A stretch of 37,355 nt of DNA from a virus. The notes under the pieces are model-generated. The model was not told the DNA's origin. It did not search any database and saw nothing but the letters and a program-made list of their open reading frames with translations. This document shows positions 6,290 through 14,174 of the stretch, piece by piece; position 1 is the stretch's first letter; every line of letters begins with the position of its first letter. The DNA lies in the IMG/VR virus record IMGVR_UViG_3300043119_000092, positions 1 through 37,355 of that record; one strand, written 5' to 3'. A program made the position numbers and the translations under genes.

Positions 6290-8019
6290 AACGTATTGCT
6301 ATCGACATTGAGACAAACATGGCGCATGACGTCATTCATCTCGCTGTTACGCAGGACATTGACACAGGAGAAGTGAAAGTATGGAAAGCTCCAACAGGAC
6401 TTTGGGACTACTTAAAGGACGCTACGTTGATCGCAGCACACAACGGAATATCATTCGACTTTCCGATCTTAAACAGGCTATGGAAGACGAAGATTGGATT
6501 GAAGCAAGCGTACGATACATTGATAGTGTCAAGGTTGCTAGAGCCAACGAGGGACGGGGGACACAGCCTAGACGCATGGGGAAAAACTCTAGGGGTAGCG
6601 AAGCTGGACTACAAGGCAACGTGGCAATGGATGATGAACAGAAGGGAAGAATATGACGGGGAAAGCTTTGATAATTATATTGACAGTCTTCTTGAGTATT
6701 ATTGCCGTCGTGATGTGTCTGTGTTATGCGCTCTTTACAAGAGACTTTCAGATGATTGCAATAAGCTCGGGTTTTCTACTGATAGTGTCGATCTTGAGCA
6801 TAGAGTTGCCAGCATAATCAACAAGCAAGAGAAGAACGGTTTCAAACTAGACACCATTCACGCTACTTGTCTACTGGCTGAGCTCAAGGGGAAGATGAGC
6901 GCCATCAATGACAGGATGCAGGAAGAGTATCCTCCATACGAGGTTGAGCGTATCTCTGAGAAGACAGGTAAGACTCTCAAGCCTGAGCTTGTGGTGTTCA
7001 ACCCTGCCTCTAGACAACAGATAGCTGAGAAGCTTATCGCTCTAGGGTGGAAGCCTAAGAAGTTCACTGACCCTACAGCTAGTCATCCTAATGGACAGGC
7101 TATCGTAGATGAAAGTACTTTGATGGGGTTGAAGTACCCTCTAGCTCAGTTCGTAGCTGAGTACATGATGCTAGGTAAGCGCATAGCTCAGATTGAATCG
7201 TGGTTAGAGGTAGTAGGCAAGGACGGCAGGGTACACGGTAGAGTCATCACCAACGGGGCTGTAACAGGCCGTATGACTCACATGAAGCCTAACATGGCAC
7301 AGATCCCTAACTCAGGCTCACCTTACGGCCCTGAGTGTCGTCAGTGCTGGACTGTTGAGGAAGGTAACGTCCTAGTAGGATGTGACGCAAGTGGTTTGGA
7401 GCTACGTATGTTGGCTCATTACATGGAGGATGAGGGTTATGTCAAGACAGTCACCGAGGGAAGCTCTAAAGACGGCACGGATGTCCACACGGTTAATCAA
7501 AAAGCAGCCGGATTACAAACTCGTGACCAAGCGAAGACGTTCATCTACGCCTTCCTCTACGGCGCAGGGGCTTCAAAGATTGGCTCGATTGTCGGTGGTA
7601 GTAGTAATGCTGGACAGAAGCTCATCAATTCCTTTCTTGAAGGGACTCCCGCGCTGCAACGTCTACGTAGTAAAGTATCCGTGGATGCGAGCAAGGGCTC
7701 TGTACCCGGGCTTGATGGTCGTAAAATATGGGTTCGTAGTGAACATGCGGCGCTCAATAGCTTACTACAGGGCGCTGGCGCGATTGTCATGAAGAAAGCT
7801 TTAGTGATCTTCAATGATAAAATTAAGGCTAACTCTTGGGATGTTAAGCTAGTCGCTAATGTCCACGATGAGATTCAATTTGAGTGCTCACCTGAGATAG
7901 CTGAGCAAGCAGGTAAAGCTTGTGTACAATCCATCAGAGAAGCTGGTGTAGCTTTTAAGCTACAATGTCCTCTCGATGGGGAATACAAGATAGGTAGAAA
8001 CTGGAGAGAAACCCATTAA
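6286..8019 (+). CDS. DNA polymerase, family A, with 3'-5' exonuclease domain
   Basis: The replicative polymerase, 577 aa. The exonuclease domain has IDIETN (Asp 7, Glu 9), AHNGISFDFP and YYCRRDV. Polymerase motif A is CDASGLELRML (about 366-376), motif B is RDQAKTFIYAFLYG (from about 413), and motif C is HDEIQFE (about 527-533). TGRMTHMKPNMAQIPN precedes motif A. T7 gp5 is 704 aa; this one is about 125 aa shorter, with less between the exonuclease and palm. The thioredoxin-binding insertion is probably absent. ATG 6286 overlaps the previous stop. Confidence 0.96.
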   Translation: MKRIAIDIETNMAHDVIHLAVTQDIDTGEVKVWKAPTGLWDYLKDATLIAAHNGISFDFPILNRLWKTKIGLKQAYDTLIVSRLLEPTRDGGHSLDAWGKTLGVAKLDYKATWQWMMNRREEYDGESFDNYIDSLLEYYCRRDVSVLCALYKRLSDDCNKLGFSTDSVDLEHRVASIINKQEKNGFKLDTIHATCLLAELKGKMSAINDRMQEEYPPYEVERISEKTGKTLKPELVVFNPASRQQIAEKLIALGWKPKKFTDPTASHPNGQAIVDESTLMGLKYPLAQFVAEYMMLGKRIAQIESWLEVVGKDGRVHGRVITNGAVTGRMTHMKPNMAQIPNSGSPYGPECRQCWTVEEGNVLVGCDASGLELRMLAHYMEDEGYVKTVTEGSSKDGTDVHTVNQKAAGLQTRDQAKTFIYAFLYGAGASKIGSIVGGSSNAGQKLINSFLEGTPALQRLRSKVSVDASKGSVPGLDGRKIWVRSEHAALNSLLQGAGAIVMKKALVIFNDKIKANSWDVKLVANVHDEIQFECSPEIAEQAGKACVQSIREAGVAFKLQCPLDGEYKIGRNWRETH

Positions 8020-8035
8020 CTTTGAAAGGAAAATT

Positions 8036-8197
8036 ATGAACTTAAATCTCGAACCAAATGAAGTACAATTCATTCTTCAAGTACTCGGAGAGCTGCCAAC
8101 TAAGACAGGCGCTTTCGTGCTCTTGAAGAAGATTGATGAGCAAGCAGTTGCTCAAAACCCTTCCACATCCGTGGAAACCCCATCGGCTACGGCCTAA
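8036..8197 (+). CDS. Conserved small phage protein, 53 aa
   Basis: GAAAGGA precedes ATG 8036. The product opens MNLNLEPNEVQFILQVLGEL then PTKTGAFVLLKKIDEQ and ends in a polar tail. I recognise this short helical protein (LNLxxxEVxxIL...LPTKTGA) from many phages, usually near DNA polymerase or tail genes. Function unknown. It sits between polymerase and the ssDNA-binding candidate. Confidence 0.75.
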   Translation: MNLNLEPNEVQFILQVLGELPTKTGAFVLLKKIDEQAVAQNPSTSVETPSATA

Positions 8198-8214
8198 CCA
8201 AGTAAGGAAACCAG

Positions 8215-8625
8215 ATGAGCGATTTGAAACCAGTGAAGATTAGCGGTGAGTTGTTTTGGACTAAGTGGATGGCTGAGTTCAACAAAGCCTTCAACACAGA
8301 CAACGACAAGTACGAATGTACCATCGGTAACATCAGCGATGACGATGCAGCTAAGCTCACAAGCTTGGGCATCAAAGTCAAGCACAAGGATGCTATGGGT
8401 AACTTCATCGTAGCTAAGAGCAAGTACTTGTTCAAGCCAACAGATGATACCCTCAAAGAAGTGCCTATCGAATCCTTGGGTAACGGCTCTAAGTGCGTAG
8501 CTATCGTGGGTTCATACACTCACCGTATGTCAGCTAAGCATGGCAATGCACCGTCTCTGAAGACAGTCATGGTCACTGAAGTGAAGACTTACGTGCCAGA
8601 AGCTCAGACGGATGACGTCCTCTAA
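8215..8625 (+). CDS. Probable single-stranded DNA-binding protein, 136 aa
   Basis: The position (between polymerase and 5'-3' exonuclease), the size, the beta-rich pattern and the C-terminus (VTEVKTYVPEAQTDDVL, acidic end) fit the T7 gp2.5-like ssDNA-binding role. The conserved ending with an aromatic-proline pair after a beta strand is typical of phage OB-fold candidates. There is no decisive motif. It would coat displaced strand at the fork. AAGGAAACCAG precedes ATG 8215, and the end overlaps the exonuclease gene by 14 bases. Confidence 0.6.
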   Translation: MSDLKPVKISGELFWTKWMAEFNKAFNTDNDKYECTIGNISDDDAAKLTSLGIKVKHKDAMGNFIVAKSKYLFKPTDDTLKEVPIESLGNGSKCVAIVGSYTHRMSAKHGNAPSLKTVMVTEVKTYVPEAQTDDVL

Positions 8626-9346
8626 CAAGCGTCCTAAGTTAGCCATCATCGATGCCGACATTATCTGTTACCGAGTAGGTTTCGCTAGTGAAGACGTTGA
8701 TGAGGCTACTTGTTTGGCTCGTGTGACTAACTTAGTCAATGAGATCGTTTACCAGAATCTCCAATGTGATGACTACAAAGCGTACATCACAGGTAAAGGT
8801 AACTATCGAGATGCTATAGCAGTCACTGAGCCTTACAAAGGGAACAGGAAAGATGCTAAGAGGCCAATTCATTACGATGCTATCCGTACCCATCTCCAGC
8901 GCCTTGGTGCAGAACTGGTTGAAGGACAGGAAGCTGATGATGCAGTGGCTATCGAGGCAACTAAGACAGGTGGATGGATTGTCTCCATTGACAAAGACCT
9001 AGATCAAGTTGCAGGTTGGCATTACAACTTCGTGAAGCATGAAGAGTACTACGTTACCGAGGAGCAAGGTCTTCGTAACTTCTACACACAGATGCTCACA
9101 GGGGATCGTACTGACAACATCATCGGCTTGAAAGGTATCGGGCCTAAGAAGGCAGAGAAGATCTTACTTGATTGTAAAACTGAAGAGGAAATGTATGCAG
9201 CAGTTGTTAAATCATATCTTGAAGCTGGTCTTACCGAAGAACGTGTTACAGAAAACGGACACCTGCTGTGGTTAAGACGAGTTCCAAACCAAGTATTCCA
9301 ACGACCTTCTGGCTTGTCGGATGTCAGTGGACAGTCAAGTACGTAG
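8612..9346 (+). CDS. 5'-3' exonuclease, T7 gp6 / Pol I 5'-nuclease type
   Basis: A flap/5'-nuclease family protein of 244 aa, used for host DNA degradation, primer removal and recombination. Acidic residues sit in AIIDADIICYR (residues 11-21), QEADDAVA (about 106-113), SIDKDLDQ and LTGDRTDNI. A helix-hairpin-helix follows, GLKGIGPKKAEKIL. The C-terminal 26 codons overlap the next gene in another frame (79 bases). The ending LLWLRRVPNQVFQRP still looks family-like, so both frames seem to be used. Confidence 0.92.
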   Translation: MTSSNKRPKLAIIDADIICYRVGFASEDVDEATCLARVTNLVNEIVYQNLQCDDYKAYITGKGNYRDAIAVTEPYKGNRKDAKRPIHYDAIRTHLQRLGAELVEGQEADDAVAIEATKTGGWIVSIDKDLDQVAGWHYNFVKHEEYYVTEEQGLRNFYTQMLTGDRTDNIIGLKGIGPKKAEKILLDCKTEEEMYAAVVKSYLEAGLTEERVTENGHLLWLRRVPNQVFQRPSGLSDVSGQSST

Positions 9347-9552
9347 ATGACTTGAGCGAGTACGGTAAATGTGACTGTACTACTCAGATTATCTATCTAC
9401 GATCAGGGATGAACAAGAACTACACTGAGCAGACTTTCTTTCATGAGTTAGTCCATGCGATCATGTTCTCAATGGGGCAGACTGACCATAACGAGATCTT
9501 TGTCGATGCCTTCGGTTCTTTGATGCACCAATACGAAAAAACTAAGTTGTAA
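9268..9552 (+). CDS. Small zinc metallopeptidase-like protein, 94 aa
   Basis: The motif FFHELVHAIMF contains HELVH, the zinc-binding HExxH signature; IYLRSGMNKNYTEQ precedes it, as in small ImmA/SprT-like phage proteins. The start is GTG 9268, chosen because the strand TTFWLVGCQWTVKYVDD just after it looks like the family's first beta strand. No strong ribosome-binding site is visible, so expression probably depends on coupling with the overlapping exonuclease. Substrate unknown. Confidence 0.7.
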   Translation: MVKTSSKPSIPTTFWLVGCQWTVKYVDDLSEYGKCDCTTQIIYLRSGMNKNYTEQTFFHELVHAIMFSMGQTDHNEIFVDAFGSLMHQYEKTKL

Positions 9553-9562
9553 GGACTAAAAT

Positions 9563-9802
9563 ATGAACAAACCTGCTTTTCCACAATTAGTACCAACCCC
9601 TGATGAGTTTGCTCACGGCATGACATTACGTGACTACTTTGCTGCTAAGGCGATGCAGGGGATTTTTGATAGTGCAATTGAGTGGTTTCCTACTGATCAA
9701 AAGGCAGATGAAGAAAGTTTGAAATTATTTAAAGACATCGCTCAAGATTCTTATGCAATGGCAGACGCAATGCTGAAAGAACGTGAAAATGGTAACCCGT
9801 AA
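9563..9802 (+). CDS. Conserved phage protein with GMTLRDYFAAKAMQG motif, 79 aa
   Basis: The central GMTLRDYFAAKAMQGI and the terminal SYAMADAMLKERE are found together in many small, uncharacterised phage proteins. It is helical and soluble. AAGGACTAAAAT precedes ATG 9563. Its end overlaps the endonuclease I gene by 14 bases. Confidence 0.75.
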   Translation: MNKPAFPQLVPTPDEFAHGMTLRDYFAAKAMQGIFDSAIEWFPTDQKADEESLKLFKDIAQDSYAMADAMLKERENGNP

Positions 9803-10244
9803 GGCAACAAGCTCGAAGAGAGCTAATGCTTTGAAGCATGGGTGGCGTAGCGGTTTGGAGGAAGATGTCGCTAAGGCTCTCACTGAGGCAGGGGTTCCTT
9901 TCACCTACGAAGAGACTAAGATCAAGTACATCAAGCCAGCGAGTGAACATCAGTATACTCCTGACTTTGTGCTAGATAATGGTATCATCGTGGAGACTAA
10001 GGGACGATTCTTAATTGCAGACCGTAAGAAACACATGCTGATTAAAAGGCAACAACCACACTTGGACATACGTTTTGTATTCTCTAATAGCAATCAAAAG
10101 CTAAACAAGGGTTCACGTACAACGTATGCTCAGTGGTGTGTTAAAAACGGCTTTTTGTATTCAGACAAAACGATCCCTCATGATTGGATCATCGAAACAA
10201 GAAAGAGAGTATCAGATGGAAGTAAACTTACGCAAGGAACATGA
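9789..10244 (+). CDS. Endonuclease I, Holliday-junction resolvase of T7 gp3 type
   Basis: A 151-aa protein; T7 endonuclease I has 149. The catalytic set is present in the right spacing: Glu 24 (SGLEEDV), Asp 59 (YTPDF), Glu 69 and Lys 71 (VETKG). Each is four residues later than T7 Glu20, Asp55, Glu65 and Lys67. The enzyme cleaves branched DNA and helps degrade host DNA and resolve concatemers. ATG 9789 is preferred to GTG 9783, two codons upstream. Confidence 0.95.
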   Translation: MVTRKATSSKRANALKHGWRSGLEEDVAKALTEAGVPFTYEETKIKYIKPASEHQYTPDFVLDNGIIVETKGRFLIADRKKHMLIKRQQPHLDIRFVFSNSNQKLNKGSRTTYAQWCVKNGFLYSDKTIPHDWIIETRKRVSDGSKLTQGT

Positions 10245-10404
10245 AGATGGTAGCGCTACTTACACATTCGACATGAATGATGAGGAGCGTTGTTCACTTC
10301 TACGATTAGGTATCATCACTGCCTTGGAGAGAGGTATTGAAGCATCTAAGAAATACCAAGACGACACGGAGTACACAGATGAGCAATCACCAGCCGCTGA
10401 TTGA
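10216..10404 (+). CDS. Conserved small phage protein, 62 aa
   Basis: The start is ATG 10216 behind GAAAGAGAG, inside the end of the endonuclease gene (29-base overlap). The product MEVNLRKEHEDGSATYTFDM followed by LGIITALERGI resembles a widespread short phage protein with a DMxxEExxxLxxxGIxxALxxG pattern. Function unknown. Confidence 0.7.
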   Translation: MEVNLRKEHEDGSATYTFDMNDEERCSLLRLGIITALERGIEASKKYQDDTEYTDEQSPAAD

Positions 10405-10450
10405 GTATTTTGCTAGAATAATTCAACCAACAACTGTAAAAGGATTAACA

Positions 10451-10891
10451 ATGTTTGATAATGTCAAAGCTTCAATGCAAGCAGTTCGAGAGAAGTTCAC
10501 TTCTTTGTGGACACAGCCTGTTGCGTTTGTGGACAACAAAGAGCTGCTGTTGGAAGATGAGGACTACTGGGCTTTTGAGATGGTTACTCAGCCGTGGGTT
10601 AACGAGTTCGATGAAACTGTCCCATTGAAGCACACAGTTCTCATTGAGCCACAGGACGGCACTTGGATGTGTGTCTTGGATAAGATCTTAGATGCGCTTA
10701 ACGAGCACTATGGCTACAACATCAAAGAGCAGGTGTACTACTCAGTCAGCTTCCCAATAAATGAGATTTGTCAATACACAGGTAAACCTTTGGCTGGATA
10801 TGGACGTAGCTTGAACGATGAGATCCTTCAAAAGCTCTTGTTAGCTAATCCTGAGATCTACAAAGCAGTTCCTTTCGGAGCCGATGAATGA
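10451..10891 (+). CDS. Hypothetical protein, 146 aa
   Basis: The frame is open from 10337, but ATG 10451 follows AAAGGATTAACA and gives a natural start (MFDNVKASMQAVREKF). An ATG at 10379 is weaker. The protein has an acidic middle and the segments TVLIEPQDGTWMCVLDKILD and VYYSVSFPINE. Its stop overlaps the phosphoesterase start (ATGA). I do not recognise the family. Confidence 0.65.
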   Translation: MFDNVKASMQAVREKFTSLWTQPVAFVDNKELLLEDEDYWAFEMVTQPWVNEFDETVPLKHTVLIEPQDGTWMCVLDKILDALNEHYGYNIKEQVYYSVSFPINEICQYTGKPLAGYGRSLNDEILQKLLLANPEIYKAVPFGADE

Positions 10892-11664
10892 GAATCCTAG
10901 TTATTCCAGATACCCAAGCCAAACCTGATGCCCCACAAGAGCATCTAGAATGGGCTGGTAAAGCTATCTGTGAGTACCGTCCTGACGTAGTGGTTCACTT
11001 GGGAGATCACTGGGACTTCCCTAGTCTCTCAAGCCATGACAAAGCAGGTAGCAAGTACTTTGAAGGTAAGCGCTACCTAGCTGACGTTGCAGCAGGGAAC
11101 ACAGGGATGCTCTCCCTACTGAACCCTCTACACAGCCTCCAGAAGGCTCAGAAGGACGCTAAGCAGAAGGTGTACAAGCCTCGTATGGTCTTCTTGAAGG
11201 GTAATCATGAACATCGCCTCACAAGGGCTGTGAACAACAATCCCATGCTTGAAGGCCTACTGACCTACGATGACCTCAACTTGAAAGATTGGGAAGTACA
11301 TGAATTTCTTCGTCCTGTTTTTATCAACGGTGTTGGTTTTAACCACTACTGGCCTGTGGGTGCTATGGGGAGACCCGCTGCCTCTCCTGCTGCTATCATT
11401 AGCAAGCTTCATATGTCTTGTGTTGCTGGTCATCAACAAGGTAAACAGATCGCTTATGGTAAACGTGCTGATGGTAAGCCTATATGTGCTATCGTGGCTG
11501 GTAGTTATTATCTACATGATGAAGACTACATGGATCAGCTGAGTAACCGTCACTGGCGAGGCTTACTGGTCATGAACGAAGTAGAAGACGGACACTTTGA
11601 CGAGATGTTCCTCTCCATTGAATATTTACAACGAAAGTACTCAAACAATGAAACCAACAGTTAA
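10888..11664 (+). CDS. Calcineurin-like metallophosphoesterase, 258 aa
   Basis: Metal-binding motifs are in family order: IPDTQAK at the N-terminus, HLGDHWD (about 37-43), LKGNHEHR (about 107-114), and GHQQGKQ near residue 182. These define a two-metal phosphodiesterase/phosphatase. Such proteins are frequent beside replication genes in T7-like phages. The substrate is not shown; nucleotides or DNA ends are guesses. It is coupled to its neighbours by overlaps of 4 and 17 bases. A hydrophobic frame inside it (11300-11542) is rejected below. Confidence 0.9.
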   Translation: MRILVIPDTQAKPDAPQEHLEWAGKAICEYRPDVVVHLGDHWDFPSLSSHDKAGSKYFEGKRYLADVAAGNTGMLSLLNPLHSLQKAQKDAKQKVYKPRMVFLKGNHEHRLTRAVNNNPMLEGLLTYDDLNLKDWEVHEFLRPVFINGVGFNHYWPVGAMGRPAASPAAIISKLHMSCVAGHQQGKQIAYGKRADGKPICAIVAGSYYLHDEDYMDQLSNRHWRGLLVMNEVEDGHFDEMFLSIEYLQRKYSNNETNS

Positions 11665-11908
11665 AGAGATCGAAGAGTATCAAGCAGGGCTAAGTAGAGC
11701 TAATACTAAACAAGTAAGCGGAAAGCATTACAAAGAGAAAGAAATTCAGCCTTGGGACTATATTTACGCAAATAACCTTGGCTATTTTGAAGGAAACTGT
11801 GTAAAATACGTGTCCCGCTGGCGTGACAAAGGTGGCGTAGCTGATCTCCACAAAGCTATTCACTACCTTGAGAAGCTAATTGAGCTGGAAGAGGCTAAGG
11901 CATCATGA
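11648..11908 (+). CDS. DUF3310 protein (nucleotide-kinase-like), 86 aa
   Basis: The core HYKEKEIQPWDYIYANNLGY, GNCVKYVSRWRDKGG and DLHKAIHYLEKLIEL is the DUF3310 signature. T7 gp1.7, which has this domain, acts as a dTMP/dGMP kinase. This protein is only the small domain (gp1.7 is about 196 aa), so kinase activity is uncertain. ATG 11648 fits the domain start. It ends by ATGA overlap with the next gene. Confidence 0.85.
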   Translation: MKPTVKEIEEYQAGLSRANTKQVSGKHYKEKEIQPWDYIYANNLGYFEGNCVKYVSRWRDKGGVADLHKAIHYLEKLIELEEAKAS

Positions 11909-12069
11909 AAGACGATGTAACACCTTTTTGGGACGGTGTGAGGGCTAAATGGCCTAATCCTGTCCCTCCTTTAACAGGGATGACTTTGCACGATCAGCTC
12001 CAACTGATGCAAGCAATTAATTCCATTCTTTTTCTAATCTCTAAATACGAAACTAAGCAACAACAATGA
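11905..12069 (+). CDS. Hypothetical protein, 54 aa
   Basis: ATG 11905 overlaps the DUF3310 stop, behind GAGGCTAAGG. The product MKDDVTPFWDGVRAKWPNPV continues to a helical end (LHDQLQLMQAINSILFLISK). Small, soluble, no recognised family. Position suggests nucleotide metabolism. Confidence 0.6.
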   Translation: MKDDVTPFWDGVRAKWPNPVPPLTGMTLHDQLQLMQAINSILFLISKYETKQQQ

Positions 12070-12081
12070 CAGGAGTACAAT

Positions 12082-12255
12082 ATGATATATGAGCTTGATA
12101 GTCTCGACCTCAAACTTCTTAAAAAATGTAGGAAAGCAGCTAGCTTTATTGAAGACGGCATTCCTCTGAAGGATGTGCTAAATGAAGAAGATCTTAGTGA
12201 GTTAGTATATCTCTTGATAACGATAATTGATACAGAACAGAAAGAAAACAATTAA
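12082..12255 (+). CDS. Hypothetical protein, 57 aa
   Basis: ATG 12082 has a good AGGAG eight bases upstream. The product is helical and acidic (MIYELDSLDLKLLKKCRKA; then LNEEDLSELVYLLITIID). Its stop overlaps the reductase ATG as TAATG, giving tight coupling. It could be an accessory to the reductase, which is only positional inference. Confidence 0.65.
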   Translation: MIYELDSLDLKLLKKCRKAASFIEDGIPLKDVLNEEDLSELVYLLITIIDTEQKENN

Positions 12256-14174
12256 TGAACGCGCCAATGACAACTACAACAATGACCCCGTACCAGACAT
12301 ACATTGCAAAGAGCCGATACAGCCGATACCTAGACGATAAAGGTCGTCGTGAACACTGGCATGAGACAGCCTATCGCTACATGGATTTCATGAGCAAGCA
12401 TCTTCGGACTAACCATAATTACACCATTGATGGCCCTCTCTATGACCGTCTGTTCAATGCTATCGTTAACTTGGATGTGATGCCCTCGATGCGCTCAATC
12501 ATGACCTCAGGTGATGCTTTAGCTCGTCAGAACGTAGCAGGTTACAACTGTTCATATCTCCCCATTGATGACCCTAAGGCCTTCGATGAAGCTATGTACA
12601 TTCTCCTGTGTGGCACAGGTGTAGGTTTTTCCGTGGAGCAGAAGTATGTCAACCGTTTACCTGAGATTCCTGAAAAGCTGTATGAGTCTAATACTGTGGT
12701 TTACGTTAAAGACTCCAAAGAGGGATGGGCAAAGGCATTACGACAAGTTATGGCCCTCCTATGGGCAGGTGAAGTCCCTCGATGGGATGTCTCTAGTGTT
12801 CGCCCGGCAGGTACACGACTCAAGACGTTTGGTGGTCGTGCAAGTGGCCCAGAACCTCTTGTGGAATTGTTCAAATACGTTGTGGCTAAATTTAAGTCTG
12901 CCTCAGGTCGTAAGCTCTTCTCCATCGAAGCCCATGACATTCTGTGCAAAATCGGAGAGGTGGTTGTTGTCGGTGGTGTAAGACGCTCAGCAATGATTAG
13001 CTTGTCTGACTTGGGTGATGACCGTATGGCTAAGGCCAAAGCAGGAGCTTGGTGGGATGGTAACGGTCAACGAGCCTTGGCTAACAACTCAGCAGTGTAC
13101 GATGTCAAGCCTGACGTAGGCCAGTTTATGCGTGAATGGAGCAACATTTATGAAAGTCACTCAGGTGAGCGTGGAATTTTTAACCGTTACGCTTCAGAGA
13201 TTCAAGCGTCTAAGAATGGTCGTCGTGTACTCCATAAAGAGTGGGGTACTAACCCTTGTTCTGAAATTATTCTCCGCCCTTACCAGTTCTGCAACCTCAG
13301 CTCAGTTATTGTTCGTGCGGGGGATACATTGGAGTCTCTTAAAGAAAAAGTCGCTATTGCGACAATCTTGGGAACCTTCCAATCGACGTTGACCAACTTC
13401 CCGTACCTTCGTAAGGTGTGGCAGACTAACACTGAGGAAGAGCGTTTGTTGGGTGTCTCCATGACAGGTATCTTAGACAATACCTTGCTCAACAATGCCT
13501 ACGATAAAGAACTGCCAGCTCGACTTGAGGAACTAAAGAATGTTGCTGTGGATACTAATAAGCATCTTGCTGCTGAACTTGGGATCAATGTGTCTGCTGC
13601 GATCACTTGTGTCAAACCCGAAGGAACTGTTAGCCAGCTTACTGGTACTGCTAGCGGCATTCATCCTCAACATAGCGCTTATTTCATTCGTCGCGTACGC
13701 TCTGATGCCAAAGATCCAATCACTGATTTCCTGAAGTCAGCAGGTTTCCCTTGGGAGCCTTGTGTCATGAAGCCTGAGTCAACAGCTATCTTCTCATTCC
13801 CTATGAAGACACCAGAGGGTGCTCGTCTGCGTGAGGACTTGTCAGCTATTGAACACTTGGACTTGTGGTTGACATTCCAGCGCCACTGGTGTGAGCATAA
13901 ACCTTCAGTGACTATCTCAGTGAATGAGAATGAGTGGCCTAAGGTAGGCGCTTGGACATGGGAAAACTTCGATGAAATCACTGGTGTATCATATCTTCCG
14001 ATGGACGGTGGAACTTATCGCCAAGCTCCCTATGAGTCTATCAATGAGGCAGAGTATGATCGACTGGTATCTGAGATGCCTAAAGAGATTGATTGGGAAA
14101 ACATGACTGAGAAGACTGATAATGTGGAAGGAGCCCAAACCCTTGCATGTGTCGCTGGAATTTGTGACATTTAA
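12255..14174 (+). CDS. Ribonucleotide reductase, class II (adenosylcobalamin-dependent), monomeric type
   Basis: Converts ribonucleotides to deoxyribonucleotides with a cobalamin-generated thiyl radical. 639 aa; the Lactobacillus enzyme has 739. Seen: NVAGYNCSYL (first redox Cys, near residue 99), GTGVGFSVE, the active-site loop NPCSEIILRPYQFCNLSS with the radical Cys and second redox Cys, CVKPEGTVSQLTGTASG, and the C-terminal pair CVAGIC that re-reduces the site. No beta subunit gene is present, as expected for class II. The enzyme needs host cobalamin. An HNH gene starts on its stop codon. Confidence 0.95.
   Translation: MNAPMTTTTMTPYQTYIAKSRYSRYLDDKGRREHWHETAYRYMDFMSKHLRTNHNYTIDGPLYDRLFNAIVNLDVMPSMRSIMTSGDALARQNVAGYNCSYLPIDDPKAFDEAMYILLCGTGVGFSVEQKYVNRLPEIPEKLYESNTVVYVKDSKEGWAKALRQVMALLWAGEVPRWDVSSVRPAGTRLKTFGGRASGPEPLVELFKYVVAKFKSASGRKLFSIEAHDILCKIGEVVVVGGVRRSAMISLSDLGDDRMAKAKAGAWWDGNGQRALANNSAVYDVKPDVGQFMREWSNIYESHSGERGIFNRYASEIQASKNGRRVLHKEWGTNPCSEIILRPYQFCNLSSVIVRAGDTLESLKEKVAIATILGTFQSTLTNFPYLRKVWQTNTEEERLLGVSMTGILDNTLLNNAYDKELPARLEELKNVAVDTNKHLAAELGINVSAAITCVKPEGTVSQLTGTASGIHPQHSAYFIRRVRSDAKDPITDFLKSAGFPWEPCVMKPESTAIFSFPMKTPEGARLREDLSAIEHLDLWLTFQRHWCEHKPSVTISVNENEWPKVGAWTWENFDEITGVSYLPMDGGTYRQAPYESINEAEYDRLVSEMPKEIDWENMTEKTDNVEGAQTLACVAGICDI

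Noticed and set aside
6381-6656. 91-codon frame overlapping the polymerase exonuclease domain
   Set aside because: No ribosome-binding site and a composition typical of a shadow frame; the polymerase motifs lie in the other frame.
11300-11542. Very hydrophobic 80-codon frame inside the phosphoesterase gene
   Set aside because: T/C-rich wobble positions of the real gene fall on the second codon position of this frame, which makes any such frame hydrophobic. The ribosome-binding site is weak.
13540-13734. Hydrophobic 64-codon frame inside the reductase gene
   Set aside because: Same codon-shift artefact, with no binding site.
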